Part shown: piece by piece, positions 31,426 to 37,751 of the stretch
How positions within the stretch are numbered: the stretch's first letter is position 1
Layout: every line of letters starts with the position of its first letter
Assembly: GCA_964631175.1 (NCBI GenBank)
Contig: CAZVWH010000014.1
Coordinates: forward strand, 1 to 40,549
Length of the DNA: 40,549 nt
Source of the DNA: CAZVWH01 sp964631175
GTDB taxonomy: Bacteria > Planctomycetota > Phycisphaerae > Sedimentisphaerales > Anaerobacaceae
Reading direction: 5' to 3'
Notes under the pieces: generated by a model
Database searches by the model: none
The model's input: only the letters and a program-made list of their open reading frames with translations
Told to the model about the DNA's origin: nothing
Made by a program: the position numbers and the translations under genes

Positions 31426-32367
31426 CTAATCGTTTTTTTCTGTTTGCCTGAACCGATATCCAATCAGTTTGTTATTCCACAGTGCCGGTATAACGATCAG
31501 CTCCTTGTCCTCGACATATTCAAAATCTGCAATATTAATTTTTGCATCCCGTGTGTTTAGTAATTCTTTAACTACTCCAGAGGGTTTGACCAAATACAGG
31601 TTTCCCAAAAAATGAGAAACTAAATAATCCTCACCACATTTCTTTATTCCATCTATGATCCCGGGTCCAAGATGAGCTATCTGAACAATTTCTTTATCCG
31701 AAATGTTTACAGCCTTTAAGTAATTATCACTATTGACTCCGACGATTAATTTGCCGTCGTCAACTAAAATGCCGTTCGGCCTGGAAATCGCAGCACTATC
31801 CAGCCATTTCTCCACTTCTCTATCTTTGATTCTATATATCACGTTACTGTCACTTTCCGATACATAGATGCTGCCTTCCGAATCAACGGTAATGTCATTT
31901 AGAAAATTCGTGGTTTTGATTAAAATTTTGTTGGATATTTTGTCCGCTTTCAAATCATATTCGACAATTCCAAATCTTTCCACGATGTAAAGCTTATCAT
32001 TGAAAATACATATTCCGGTTGGTGTAGTAAGATTCTTAATCCAATCAAATTCCAAAATTTCACCTTGAAGATTGGCCTTAGATACAGAATGCTCTCCATA
32101 CGATGCCCCGTTTTCCAGGCCTTGTGTATAATTGGATATATACAAAAATCCTCTTTCACTATCATAAGCAACCGACTCAGGTGCTTTATATATTTCACCC
32201 GTCTGCCATAATTTGATGGGTTGGGCGTTTACCCCGTTAGAGAAAGCCGCTGGTGGTTTAGTGCCACCATCGCAAACCGTTATAGAACAAAGCTCTCTAA
32301 CAGGATTTACTCTTGAGAATCCAATCAGAACGATGGCACAAGTCAATATTCGCCTTAAATTTTTCAT
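31426..32367 (-). CDS. Exported NHL/SMP-30-like beta-propeller protein with repeat insertion
   Basis: 313 residues. The signal peptide is MKNLRRILTCAIVLIGFS. From about residue 50 the protein shows repeated propeller blades (APESVAYDSERGFLYISNYT, TPTGICIFNDKLYIVE, FLNDITVDSEGSIYVSESDS, RPNGILVDDGKLIVG), as in gluconolactonase/SMP-30-like and NHL-repeat proteins. The ligand or reaction is unknown; the N, D and E metal-site pattern of SMP-30 is only partly visible. Between the signal peptide and QPIKLWQTGEIYKAPE there is a stretch of about 30 residues that is exactly the translation of a palindromic repeat (32227-32311). It lies in the maturation region, so it may be cut off or tolerated. Confidence 0.75.
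   Translation of the reverse strand: MKNLRRILTCAIVLIGFSRVNPVRELCSITVCDGGTKPPAAFSNGVNAQPIKLWQTGEIYKAPESVAYDSERGFLYISNYTQGLENGASYGEHSVSKANLQGEILEFDWIKNLTTPTGICIFNDKLYIVERFGIVEYDLKADKISNKILIKTTNFLNDITVDSEGSIYVSESDSNVIYRIKDREVEKWLDSAAISRPNGILVDDGKLIVGVNSDNYLKAVNISDKEIVQIAHLGPGIIDGIKKCGEDYLVSHFLGNLYLVKPSGVVKELLNTRDAKINIADFEYVEDKELIVIPALWNNKLIGYRFRQTEKND
32227..32311. repeat. In-frame 85-bp repeat element inside the NHL-protein gene
   Basis: The ends are imperfectly inverted: GTTTACCCCGTTAGAGAAAGC (split here as GTTTACCCCG and TTAGAGAAAGC) and GCTCTCTAACAGGATTTAC. The core includes the hairpin TGGTGG-TTTAGTG-CCACCA. The ends resemble the inverted repeats of the GIY-YIG cassette one gene away. Confidence 0.65.
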
Positions 32368-32423
32368 AATTCTTTCTTTACCTCCGATTTAAGCATTTTA
32401 GGCCATAAATAGTTAGGATTATC

Positions 32424-34022
32424 TTAACTACTAAGTGCTTGTACATGTCTGACGAATTCTCGGCCTCGCTGCTCGAAGTTTTCAAACATATCGTAGCTGG
32501 CGCAGGCGGGACTCAATAAGACAATATCGCCGGACTCTGCGAGCCGATTTGCTAATTCAACGGCCTCGGCTAAAGATTTGACAATCTCGATTCTCGTCTC
32601 TTGTTTTATGAGATTGCTTCGTCCGCCTTGGCGGACTCGCAATGACGTTATTGCGCTTCTGATTGCATCGGCGATCTTCTCGGCGGTCCGGCTTATCAGA
32701 ATAGCTGCTTTGGCCTTTACTGCGATTTTTTGGCCAAGCTCATCGAAGGGTAGATGCTTATCATATCCGCCGGCAATAAGAATCATCGGCTCATCAAAGG
32801 CCTCCAGTGCGGCAATGGCACTTTGTGGCGTAGTAGCCTTGGAATCGTTGTACCAACGGACGCCTTTTATCTGCTGAACGAATTCGAGCCTATGAGGCAG
32901 TGCCTCAAATGTGGCAAGAGCATTTTTAATCCGCTCATCGTCGGCTCCAAAAAGTTTGGCAACGGACACTGCGCCGGCAAGGTTTGAAAGATTGGCTCGA
33001 CCGGGCAGAGTGAAATTATCGCGAATGTCCCGGCTTATATCATCCGACGAAAATTTAATGCAAATCCTGTTAGGGTCTTTCTTATACTTTTCAAACCAAT
33101 CGGCGGCAATTTCATCTTCGGCATTGAATATGGATACAGCAGGATTATTTCGGTCGAGCTGCTGGAGCTTAAAGATGTTTTCCTTGGCGGCGCAGTAATC
33201 AGCAAATGTGCCGTAGCGGTCAAGATGATTCGGGGTGAGATTTGTCAATAAAGCAACTTTCGGTCCGCCTACGGCGGATTGGATTTGAGCTAATGCTACT
33301 CTGCGAAGTATCTCGCTACGTAGCACGAGTTGCTCCAGTTGAAAGCTCGAAAGCTCCAGCACGACCAAGTCATTTGCTTTAATCTGATTAAGTATAGTCA
33401 ACAATGGCTCGTTGCCGATGTTGCCGCTTAGCCAAACGGCCTCGTATTGCGTATTGCGTATTGCGTATTGCGATGATAAACCAGCCCCAAGCTTCGCTTG
33501 GGGCTGCCACACAGTCCGGCTTTTGTTTTCTATTTTCTGACTTCTGACTTCTGACTTCTGACTTCTGAGTAAGTGTGCTGTCAAGGCCGTGGTGGTGCTT
33601 TTACCGTTGGCGCCGGTTATGCCGATTATTGTCGCAGGGCAAAGCTCGAAAAAGATGTTTATCTGGGAGGTGACAAATTTATTATGCTTACGGGCAAGCT
33701 GCAGAAAGTCATTATTTGGGTGCACCGCCGGATTAGCTATGATAATGTCGGCCTGCAAAAAATCAGCCTCGTTGTGAGAGCCGAGGTGAAATTTTATATC
33801 CGGAAACTCACCGAGCTTTTTTATGGAATCACTTAGCTGCTGCCGGGCTGCCAAATCCGTTATAATTACATTTGCGCCGGCCCTTACAGCAAATTCGGCG
33901 GCGTCAACTCCTCCGCCAAAACGGCCCAGGCCCATAATCAAAACAGTCTTATCGGTAAAATCGTACTTCGTATTCGGTATTGCGTATTGTGTATTATTTT
34001 TTGCCCGATGTTTCTGAGGCAT
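32424..34022 (-). CDS. murD: UDP-N-acetylmuramoylalanine-D-glutamate ligase MurD with four repeat-derived inserts
   Basis: 532 residues against about 450 in most bacteria. The Mur ligase parts are intact: N-terminal UMA-binding VLIMGLGRFGGGVDAAEF, ATP P-loop GITGANGKSTTT, the central GNIGNEPLL, ELSSFQLEQL and NLTPNHLDRYG, and the C-terminal RLEFVQ...YNDSKATTP and LIAGGYDK...LLSPACASYDMF. It adds D-Glu to UMP-MurNAc-L-Ala in peptidoglycan synthesis. The excess length is explained by repeat-encoded segments: NTQYAIPNTKY at the N terminus, about 38 residues after TALTAHLLRS, about 20 residues before PKVALLTNL, and TSLRVRQGGRSNLIKQ near the C terminus. Stops are avoided in all of them. pyrF lies 8 bases upstream, so the two are an operon. 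Confidence 0.93.
   Translation of the reverse strand: MPQKHRAKNNTQYAIPNTKYDFTDKTVLIMGLGRFGGGVDAAEFAVRAGANVIITDLAARQQLSDSIKKLGEFPDIKFHLGSHNEADFLQADIIIANPAVHPNNDFLQLARKHNKFVTSQINIFFELCPATIIGITGANGKSTTTALTAHLLRSQKSEVRSQKIENKSRTVWQPQAKLGAGLSSQYAIRNTQYEAVWLSGNIGNEPLLTILNQIKANDLVVLELSSFQLEQLVLRSEILRRVALAQIQSAVGGPKVALLTNLTPNHLDRYGTFADYCAAKENIFKLQQLDRNNPAVSIFNAEDEIAADWFEKYKKDPNRICIKFSSDDISRDIRDNFTLPGRANLSNLAGAVSVAKLFGADDERIKNALATFEALPHRLEFVQQIKGVRWYNDSKATTPQSAIAALEAFDEPMILIAGGYDKHLPFDELGQKIAVKAKAAILISRTAEKIADAIRSAITSLRVRQGGRSNLIKQETRIEIVKSLAEAVELANRLAESGDIVLLSPACASYDMFENFEQRGREFVRHVQALSS
32610..32646. repeat. GTCATTGCGAG-type palindrome inside murD
   Basis: GAGATTGCTTC, then GTCCGCC-TT-GGCGGAC (32621-32636), then TCGCAATGAC. 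It is the same element family as in the MITE-like copies at 3110 and 11572, here translated in frame as part of TSLRVRQGGRSNLIKQ. Confidence 0.85.
33264..33278. repeat. TCCGCC-TAC-GGCGGA palindrome inside murD
   Basis: Read in frame as part of IQSAVGGPK. The adjoining 33280-33335, including the 10-bp palindrome GCTACGTAGC, is also absent from ordinary MurD. Confidence 0.75.
33444..33471. repeat. Tandem heptamer GTATTGC x4 inside murD
   Basis: Four identical heptamers. On the coding strand they read as SQYAIRNTQYE. A degenerate version lies at 33970-33997 at the start of the same gene. Confidence 0.9.
33482..33506. repeat. Perfect 11-bp inverted repeat inside murD
   Basis: CAGCCCCAAGC-TTC-GCTTGGGGCTG. 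It encodes QPQAKLGA between the two heptamer arrays. Confidence 0.85.
33534..33568. repeat. Tandem heptamer CTTCTGA array inside murD
   Basis: Four perfect CTTCTGA units (33541-33568) and one degenerate unit before them. Read on the coding strand as RSQKSEVRSQK. Confidence 0.9.
33970..33997. repeat. Tandem heptamer GTATTNN x4 at the 5' end of murD
   Basis: Units GTATTCG, GTATTGC, GTATTGT, GTATTAT. They encode NNTQYAIPNTKY near the N terminus of MurD, before the conserved Rossmann motif. Confidence 0.8.
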
Positions 34023-34030
34023 AGTTTTTT

Positions 34031-34981
34031 CTATATCAGAGTTTGCATAGCGTTTGCTATGTCAATTTTAGCATCGATAACCGCCTGTATGATACATTTT
34101 TTCCAATCGCTGCCGAACTGGCTTTTGTATTGCGGCCTTTCATGAGCATAGATGATAGAGCGCGAGGCGTTGATTAAAGCGCCGGTGCCGTCCGGTTTGC
34201 AAAATCGCACACAATCTGCGGCAGTAGCACCCTGCGAGCCGTATCCCGGTACAAGAAACCATACCTTGTCGTATTTACGACGCAGTGCCGTTGTGACATT
34301 CGGCGATGTGCCGCCGACAACCATTCCCACATTGCTATAGCCGCTCTTGCCTATGCGCTGTGGCTTATTGGCAATTTCGCCGACAAGCTCGGCGAGCTTT
34401 TCATACATTCTTTGTCCATCAGCATCGGCAAAATCCTGAATAACAGCAGCGGAAGGATTGCTGGTGCGAATCAAAACGAAGACGCCCTTGCCCTGTTTGG
34501 TAGCCATCTCGGCGAAAGGCTCGATACCATCGCTGCCTGTATAACCATTAACAGTGATAGCATCCGGCGCCAAGGTATCCTCCAGGCCGGCTAATTCGGA
34601 ATTCTCCAGATGAGCCGAGGCATAAGCTTCAGCCGTGTGGCCTATGTCACCACGTTTTACATCACCGATTATCTCCAAGCCCAAATCATTAGCCTCGGCA
34701 ATCAAGGCATAGTAACTTTCTATGCCCTCCCAGAGATACTTCTCAAAAAAAGCGATATTTATCTTGATGGCCGGCACCATAGGAGCAACGATTCGCATGG
34801 TTTGTGTGCAAAAATCGAAGATGGCATCTACCGCTGCCGCAGCATCAAACTCGTCGTTCATCTGGCGATGACTGGTTATCGCAGACGGAAGTCGGCTGTA
34901 AACAGGATCTAATCCGACAATCAAAGAAGTCTTCTTGGCTTTAACAGCTTCGCAGAGCCGATCAGCAAAATGACTCGCCAT
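34031..34981 (-). CDS. pyrF: Orotidine-5'-phosphate decarboxylase, type 2
   Basis: 316 residues, the length of the longer type 2 bacterial enzymes. It decarboxylates OMP to UMP in pyrimidine synthesis. The catalytic motif LEIIGDVKRGDIGHTAEAYA contains the Asp-Lys-Asp triad. Also visible are the N-terminal LIVGLDPVYSRLP, VNGYTGSDGIEPF, FVLIRTSNPSA, NVGMVVGGTSP and the phosphate-binding end FLVPGYGSQG...INASRSIIYA. ATG 34981 follows an AAGGAAGG stretch about 13 bases upstream. It is followed by murD 8 bases later. No repeat insertions are visible in this gene, unlike murD. Confidence 0.95.
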   Translation of the reverse strand: MASHFADRLCEAVKAKKTSLIVGLDPVYSRLPSAITSHRQMNDEFDAAAAVDAIFDFCTQTMRIVAPMVPAIKINIAFFEKYLWEGIESYYALIAEANDLGLEIIGDVKRGDIGHTAEAYASAHLENSELAGLEDTLAPDAITVNGYTGSDGIEPFAEMATKQGKGVFVLIRTSNPSAAVIQDFADADGQRMYEKLAELVGEIANKPQRIGKSGYSNVGMVVGGTSPNVTTALRRKYDKVWFLVPGYGSQGATAADCVRFCKPDGTGALINASRSIIYAHERPQYKSQFGSDWKKCIIQAVIDAKIDIANAMQTLI

Positions 34982-35128
34982 GTTAAAAACCGACCTTCCT
35001 TCTTTTCTTTACCGACAAAATAACTTTTCAAAAATACCTGCGACGTAAAAGTAAAAAAGCCGTTTTCCAAAAGTCCGCTGCGATAAAATCAGAGCTGGGA
35101 AATCCTTTTATTAGAAATTTAAGGCTAC

Positions 35129-35134
35129 TATAAT
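35129..35134 (+). promoter_or_regulatory. Possible -10 box upstream of the 35213 gene
   Basis: TATAAT in an A/T-rich divergent region between pyrF and the next gene; no convincing -35 box, so this is tentative. Confidence 0.25.
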
Positions 35135-35212
35135 TATAATAATAGTTTTAAGCAAGACGGAATTCGATTTTGAAGAATTAATTGCCGGTTGAAAGAATAG
35201 CCGGAGGCAGAT

Positions 35213-35890
35213 TTGGAAGCAGAAAAAAAGGGAAAATATAGAAAATTAGTCCGTTGGCTTCTGGTTGATGTAGCTATCGCGAGCATTATCTTTGCTTTAC
35301 TGTTTTATAAGCCATCGAGTTATGCTCCGTTTAGGCCCGACCCTGCCGGCGACGATTCGGGACGCGTTCATCCATATTTGACCTACTTGTCGTCTGAACT
35401 CTACAACGGCGTTCAGCAGCAAAAGCCGTTCGAGCTTGTTGTTCTTGAGGAAGCTATAAACGAAACAATCGTCCGATCTAAATGGCCTATGGAGTCCGAG
35501 GGCGTCAGGTTCTCGGCGCCCGAAATATTGTTTGTGCAGGATAACATTGTGCTAATGGGAACGGCGATTATAAAGGGTGCTGAATTTGTCGTTACCATTG
35601 AGTTGGAACCAAAGATCGATAAGAAAGGATTTCTAAATCTGCAGGTAGCCAAGGTCAAAATCGGCGCTGTGAATATCACCCCCTTGGCCAGGATGATAGC
35701 AAAAAAGATGTATCAAAATCATCTGGAAACTGTTCCTATAGATATAGAAGACCTGCGGACCAAAATAGCGGCGGCGCTGCTGAATGATGAGCCATTCGAG
35801 CCGGTTTTCATGTTCGATGATAAGAAAGTGCGATTGTTGAGGATCAATGTGAAGCCTGGCAAACTGATATTACATTTGGTTCCGGCATAA
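35213..35890 (+). CDS. Hypothetical membrane-anchored protein (225 aa)
   Basis: Starts at TTG 35213, which is supported by GGAGG at 35203-35207, five bases upstream. A short basic N terminus is followed by one hydrophobic helix (LLVDVAIASIIFALLFY, about 17-33), then an extracytoplasmic or periplasmic domain of about 190 residues with alternating beta and helical stretches (FELVVLEEAINETI, NIVLMGTAIIKGAEFVVTIELEPKI, VKIGAVNITPLARMIAKKM). The arrangement is reminiscent of YpmS/DUF2140-like lipid-binding-type proteins, but I cannot confirm this. It is the first gene on the plus strand before the nusA-infB unit, separated from it by a terminator. Confidence 0.65.
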   Translation: MEAEKKGKYRKLVRWLLVDVAIASIIFALLFYKPSSYAPFRPDPAGDDSGRVHPYLTYLSSELYNGVQQQKPFELVVLEEAINETIVRSKWPMESEGVRFSAPEILFVQDNIVLMGTAIIKGAEFVVTIELEPKIDKKGFLNLQVAKVKIGAVNITPLARMIAKKMYQNHLETVPIDIEDLRTKIAAALLNDEPFEPVFMFDDKKVRLLRINVKPGKLILHLVPA

Positions 35891-36084
35891 TAATTAGGTT
35901 TAACCTTGGAGTTTTATTACTGTGTAAAAAGTCCTATAAGAAGACGAATTTTTAGAAAGGAAATAGGGACAGGAACATATACGAGGGATTTTTTAGTTTC
36001 TTACGCTATTTTAGAGCTGGTATGTGCATTATGGATTCGATTAGTGCTGAAAATTGTACAAATTTGTTAAAAAAGTTATTGCTA

Positions 36085-36112
36085 TTGACGAGTTTGTCGA
36101 TTATTATAAATT
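36085..36112 (+). promoter_or_regulatory. Candidate promoter of the structured RNA
   Basis: TTGACG (36085-36090), 16-base spacer, TAAATT (36107-36112). Confidence 0.35.
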
Positions 36113-36118
36113 GTTTGG

Positions 36119-36437
36119 TTGTAATACTATAGCTGCCAAAGCTAAACGTTGTATTGAGTAGATGCTTAAAATGCTTTTAACAGGATTGAAGAACAGTGCA
36201 GCAGAGTAGACGAATAATTTGTCTGCGCGGCTGCGTTTTAACACTTATGGCGGCTTGGGAATCGATGTTTCCGCTTCAGTGTCGCAAAGTGAACCAGGTT
36301 TGTGGCAGGGTTCTGATTTTGCAACAGTTTTCGATTTCAGAATCCTATCGGAGGCGACTGATGTAGCATAGGGAAAGTCAACAACCTCGGTTCGGGCATT
36401 TTTGGAGTGGAAACTATCGAAGTTTCCACTTTTTTTT
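36119..36437 (+). ncRNA. Candidate structured non-coding RNA of about 320 nt
   Basis: Several successive hairpins can be drawn by eye: AATAC/GTATT (36123-36155) enclosing TAGCT-GCCAA-AGCTA; GCAGC/GCTGC (36198-36234) enclosing AGAC/GTCT; ACACT/AGTGT around 36241-36286; AGGGTTCTGA (36307-36316) with TCAGAATCCT (36337-36346); GACT/AGTC near 36357-36379. The stretch ends in a strong terminator. There is no open frame. I looked for the conserved motifs of RNase P RNA, tmRNA, SRP RNA and known riboswitches and did not find them. It could be an undescribed RNA, a diverged 6S-like RNA, or an attenuating leader of nusA. Confidence 0.35.
36407..36437 (+). terminator. Intrinsic terminator upstream of nusA
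   Basis: Perfect stem GTGGAAACT-ATCGA-AGTTTCCAC followed by eight T. It ends a plus-strand transcript 72 bases before the nusA start, so nusA either has its own promoter after it or is controlled by read-through. Confidence 0.9.
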
Positions 36438-36508
36438 ACCTTATTTCCGGGCCGTGAATTGTAGTTTATTACAAAGTAAAGCTCTGGAAGTTAGAAAGAG
36501 AGAAAATA

Positions 36509-37735
36509 ATGAGCCAGGAATTGCTAAGGATCGTAGATAGCATAGCACGCGATAAAAATATCGACAAAGAATCTATCTTTGTCGATTTGGAAGATGCCAT
36601 GGTCTCGGCGATCCGCAAGCATTTTACTGAGCTGGACAGCGAAATTGTCGTGCATATTGACCGGGGCACAGGCACGGTCAGTGCCATTAAGGACAACAAG
36701 CAAATCGACATAAAGAAGCTCGGTCGAATCCCTGCTCAGACAGCCAAACAGGTGATGATACAAAAGATAAGAGCAGATGAGAGAGATAGTATCTTTGCCG
36801 AGTTTGTTCAGAGAAAAGGAAAAATCATAAGCGGTGCAGCGGTGCGCTATGAGAGCGGGACTTTGATTGTTGGCTTGGACCGATGGACCGAAGGATTTAT
36901 GCCGAAATCTGAACAGATAATGGGTCAGACGCACCGGCCCGGAGAGAGAATTCGATGTTTAATTCTTGACGTGAAGGAAACTTCCAACCAGGTCAAGATT
37001 ATTCTTTCGCGTACGCATCCCGATTTTATCCGCCGATTGTTCGAGTCCGAGGTGCCGGAGATTAACGAACAGATTATCGAAATAAGGGTGTTGGCCCGAG
37101 AGGCAGGTTACAGAACCAAAGTTGCTGTCGTATCGTTCGATGACAAGGTTGATCCAGTTGGAGCTTGCGTGGGCGTGCGGGGCAGTAGAATAAAGAACAT
37201 AGTGGATGAGCTCGGCGGAGAAAAGATTGATATTGTCCGCTGGAATGAATCGTCACAAGTTCTTGTAGCCAACGCGTTGATGCCGGCAAAGGTCAGTGAA
37301 ATTGCTTTGTGTTTCGAATTGGGACGATCTACGGTAGTAGTAGAAGAAGATCAGCTTAGTCTTGCTATCGGTAAGCATGGACAGAATGTTCGACTGGCGG
37401 CAAGACTGACCGGCTGGGATATCGATATATTAACACCGGACGAATATAATAAAGGAATTGAACGATTAACAGCCTGCGTTAAAAGCGTTGCAGGCGCCGA
37501 CGATATAGTAGTCGATAAACTGATAGCACTTGGTGTGATATCAGTTTTGGATCTGGATGACGTGGGAGTCGAACCACTGATTGATGAGTTGAATATTGAC
37601 CCGGAGACGGCTGAGAAATTCGTGGAAGAGGCGGGCAAAGAAGCAAAAAACCTGGCGGCTGAGTTGAGACAAAAACAGGCGGAAAAGGAGTTGGCTCAGC
37701 AGACAAATACAGTTGACAGCGAACAGCATAGCTAA
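36509..37735 (+). CDS. nusA: Transcription elongation/termination factor NusA
   Basis: 408 residues. It has the N-terminal RNA-polymerase-binding domain (1-125), an S1 domain (about 130-200, KGKIISGAAVRYESGTLIVGL), KH1 (around DPVGACVGVRGSRIKNIVDELGGEKIDIVRW) and KH2 (STVVVEEDQLSLAIGKHGQNVRLAARLTGWDIDI). The C-terminal acidic repeats of E. coli NusA (495 aa) are reduced to one helix-hairpin-like segment (VDKLIALGVISVLDLDDVGVEPLIDEL), a length common outside Gammaproteobacteria. NusA modulates pausing, termination and antitermination. The start ATG follows a GAAAGAGAG stretch. infB follows 16 bases after the stop. Confidence 0.96.
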   Translation: MSQELLRIVDSIARDKNIDKESIFVDLEDAMVSAIRKHFTELDSEIVVHIDRGTGTVSAIKDNKQIDIKKLGRIPAQTAKQVMIQKIRADERDSIFAEFVQRKGKIISGAAVRYESGTLIVGLDRWTEGFMPKSEQIMGQTHRPGERIRCLILDVKETSNQVKIILSRTHPDFIRRLFESEVPEINEQIIEIRVLAREAGYRTKVAVVSFDDKVDPVGACVGVRGSRIKNIVDELGGEKIDIVRWNESSQVLVANALMPAKVSEIALCFELGRSTVVVEEDQLSLAIGKHGQNVRLAARLTGWDIDILTPDEYNKGIERLTACVKSVAGADDIVVDKLIALGVISVLDLDDVGVEPLIDELNIDPETAEKFVEEAGKEAKNLAAELRQKQAEKELAQQTNTVDSEQHS

Positions 37736-37751
37736 AAATCGGAGGTTCCCT

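Larger units (their letters stand above)
35891..36508. other. Non-coding 618-bp region before nusA
   Basis: No gene found. The first 200 bases are A/T-rich without clear features; the remainder holds the candidate structured RNA and terminator. The gene rimP, often found before nusA, is absent here. Confidence 0.5.

Noticed and set aside
36119..36437. RNase P RNA, tmRNA, SRP RNA or a c-di-GMP riboswitch
   Set aside because: The conserved sequence blocks of these RNAs could not be found by eye; kept only as an unassigned RNA candidate.
37713..37751. IF-2 start overlapping the nusA end
   Set aside because: TTG 37752 has GGAGG at the right distance and gives the conserved N terminus.
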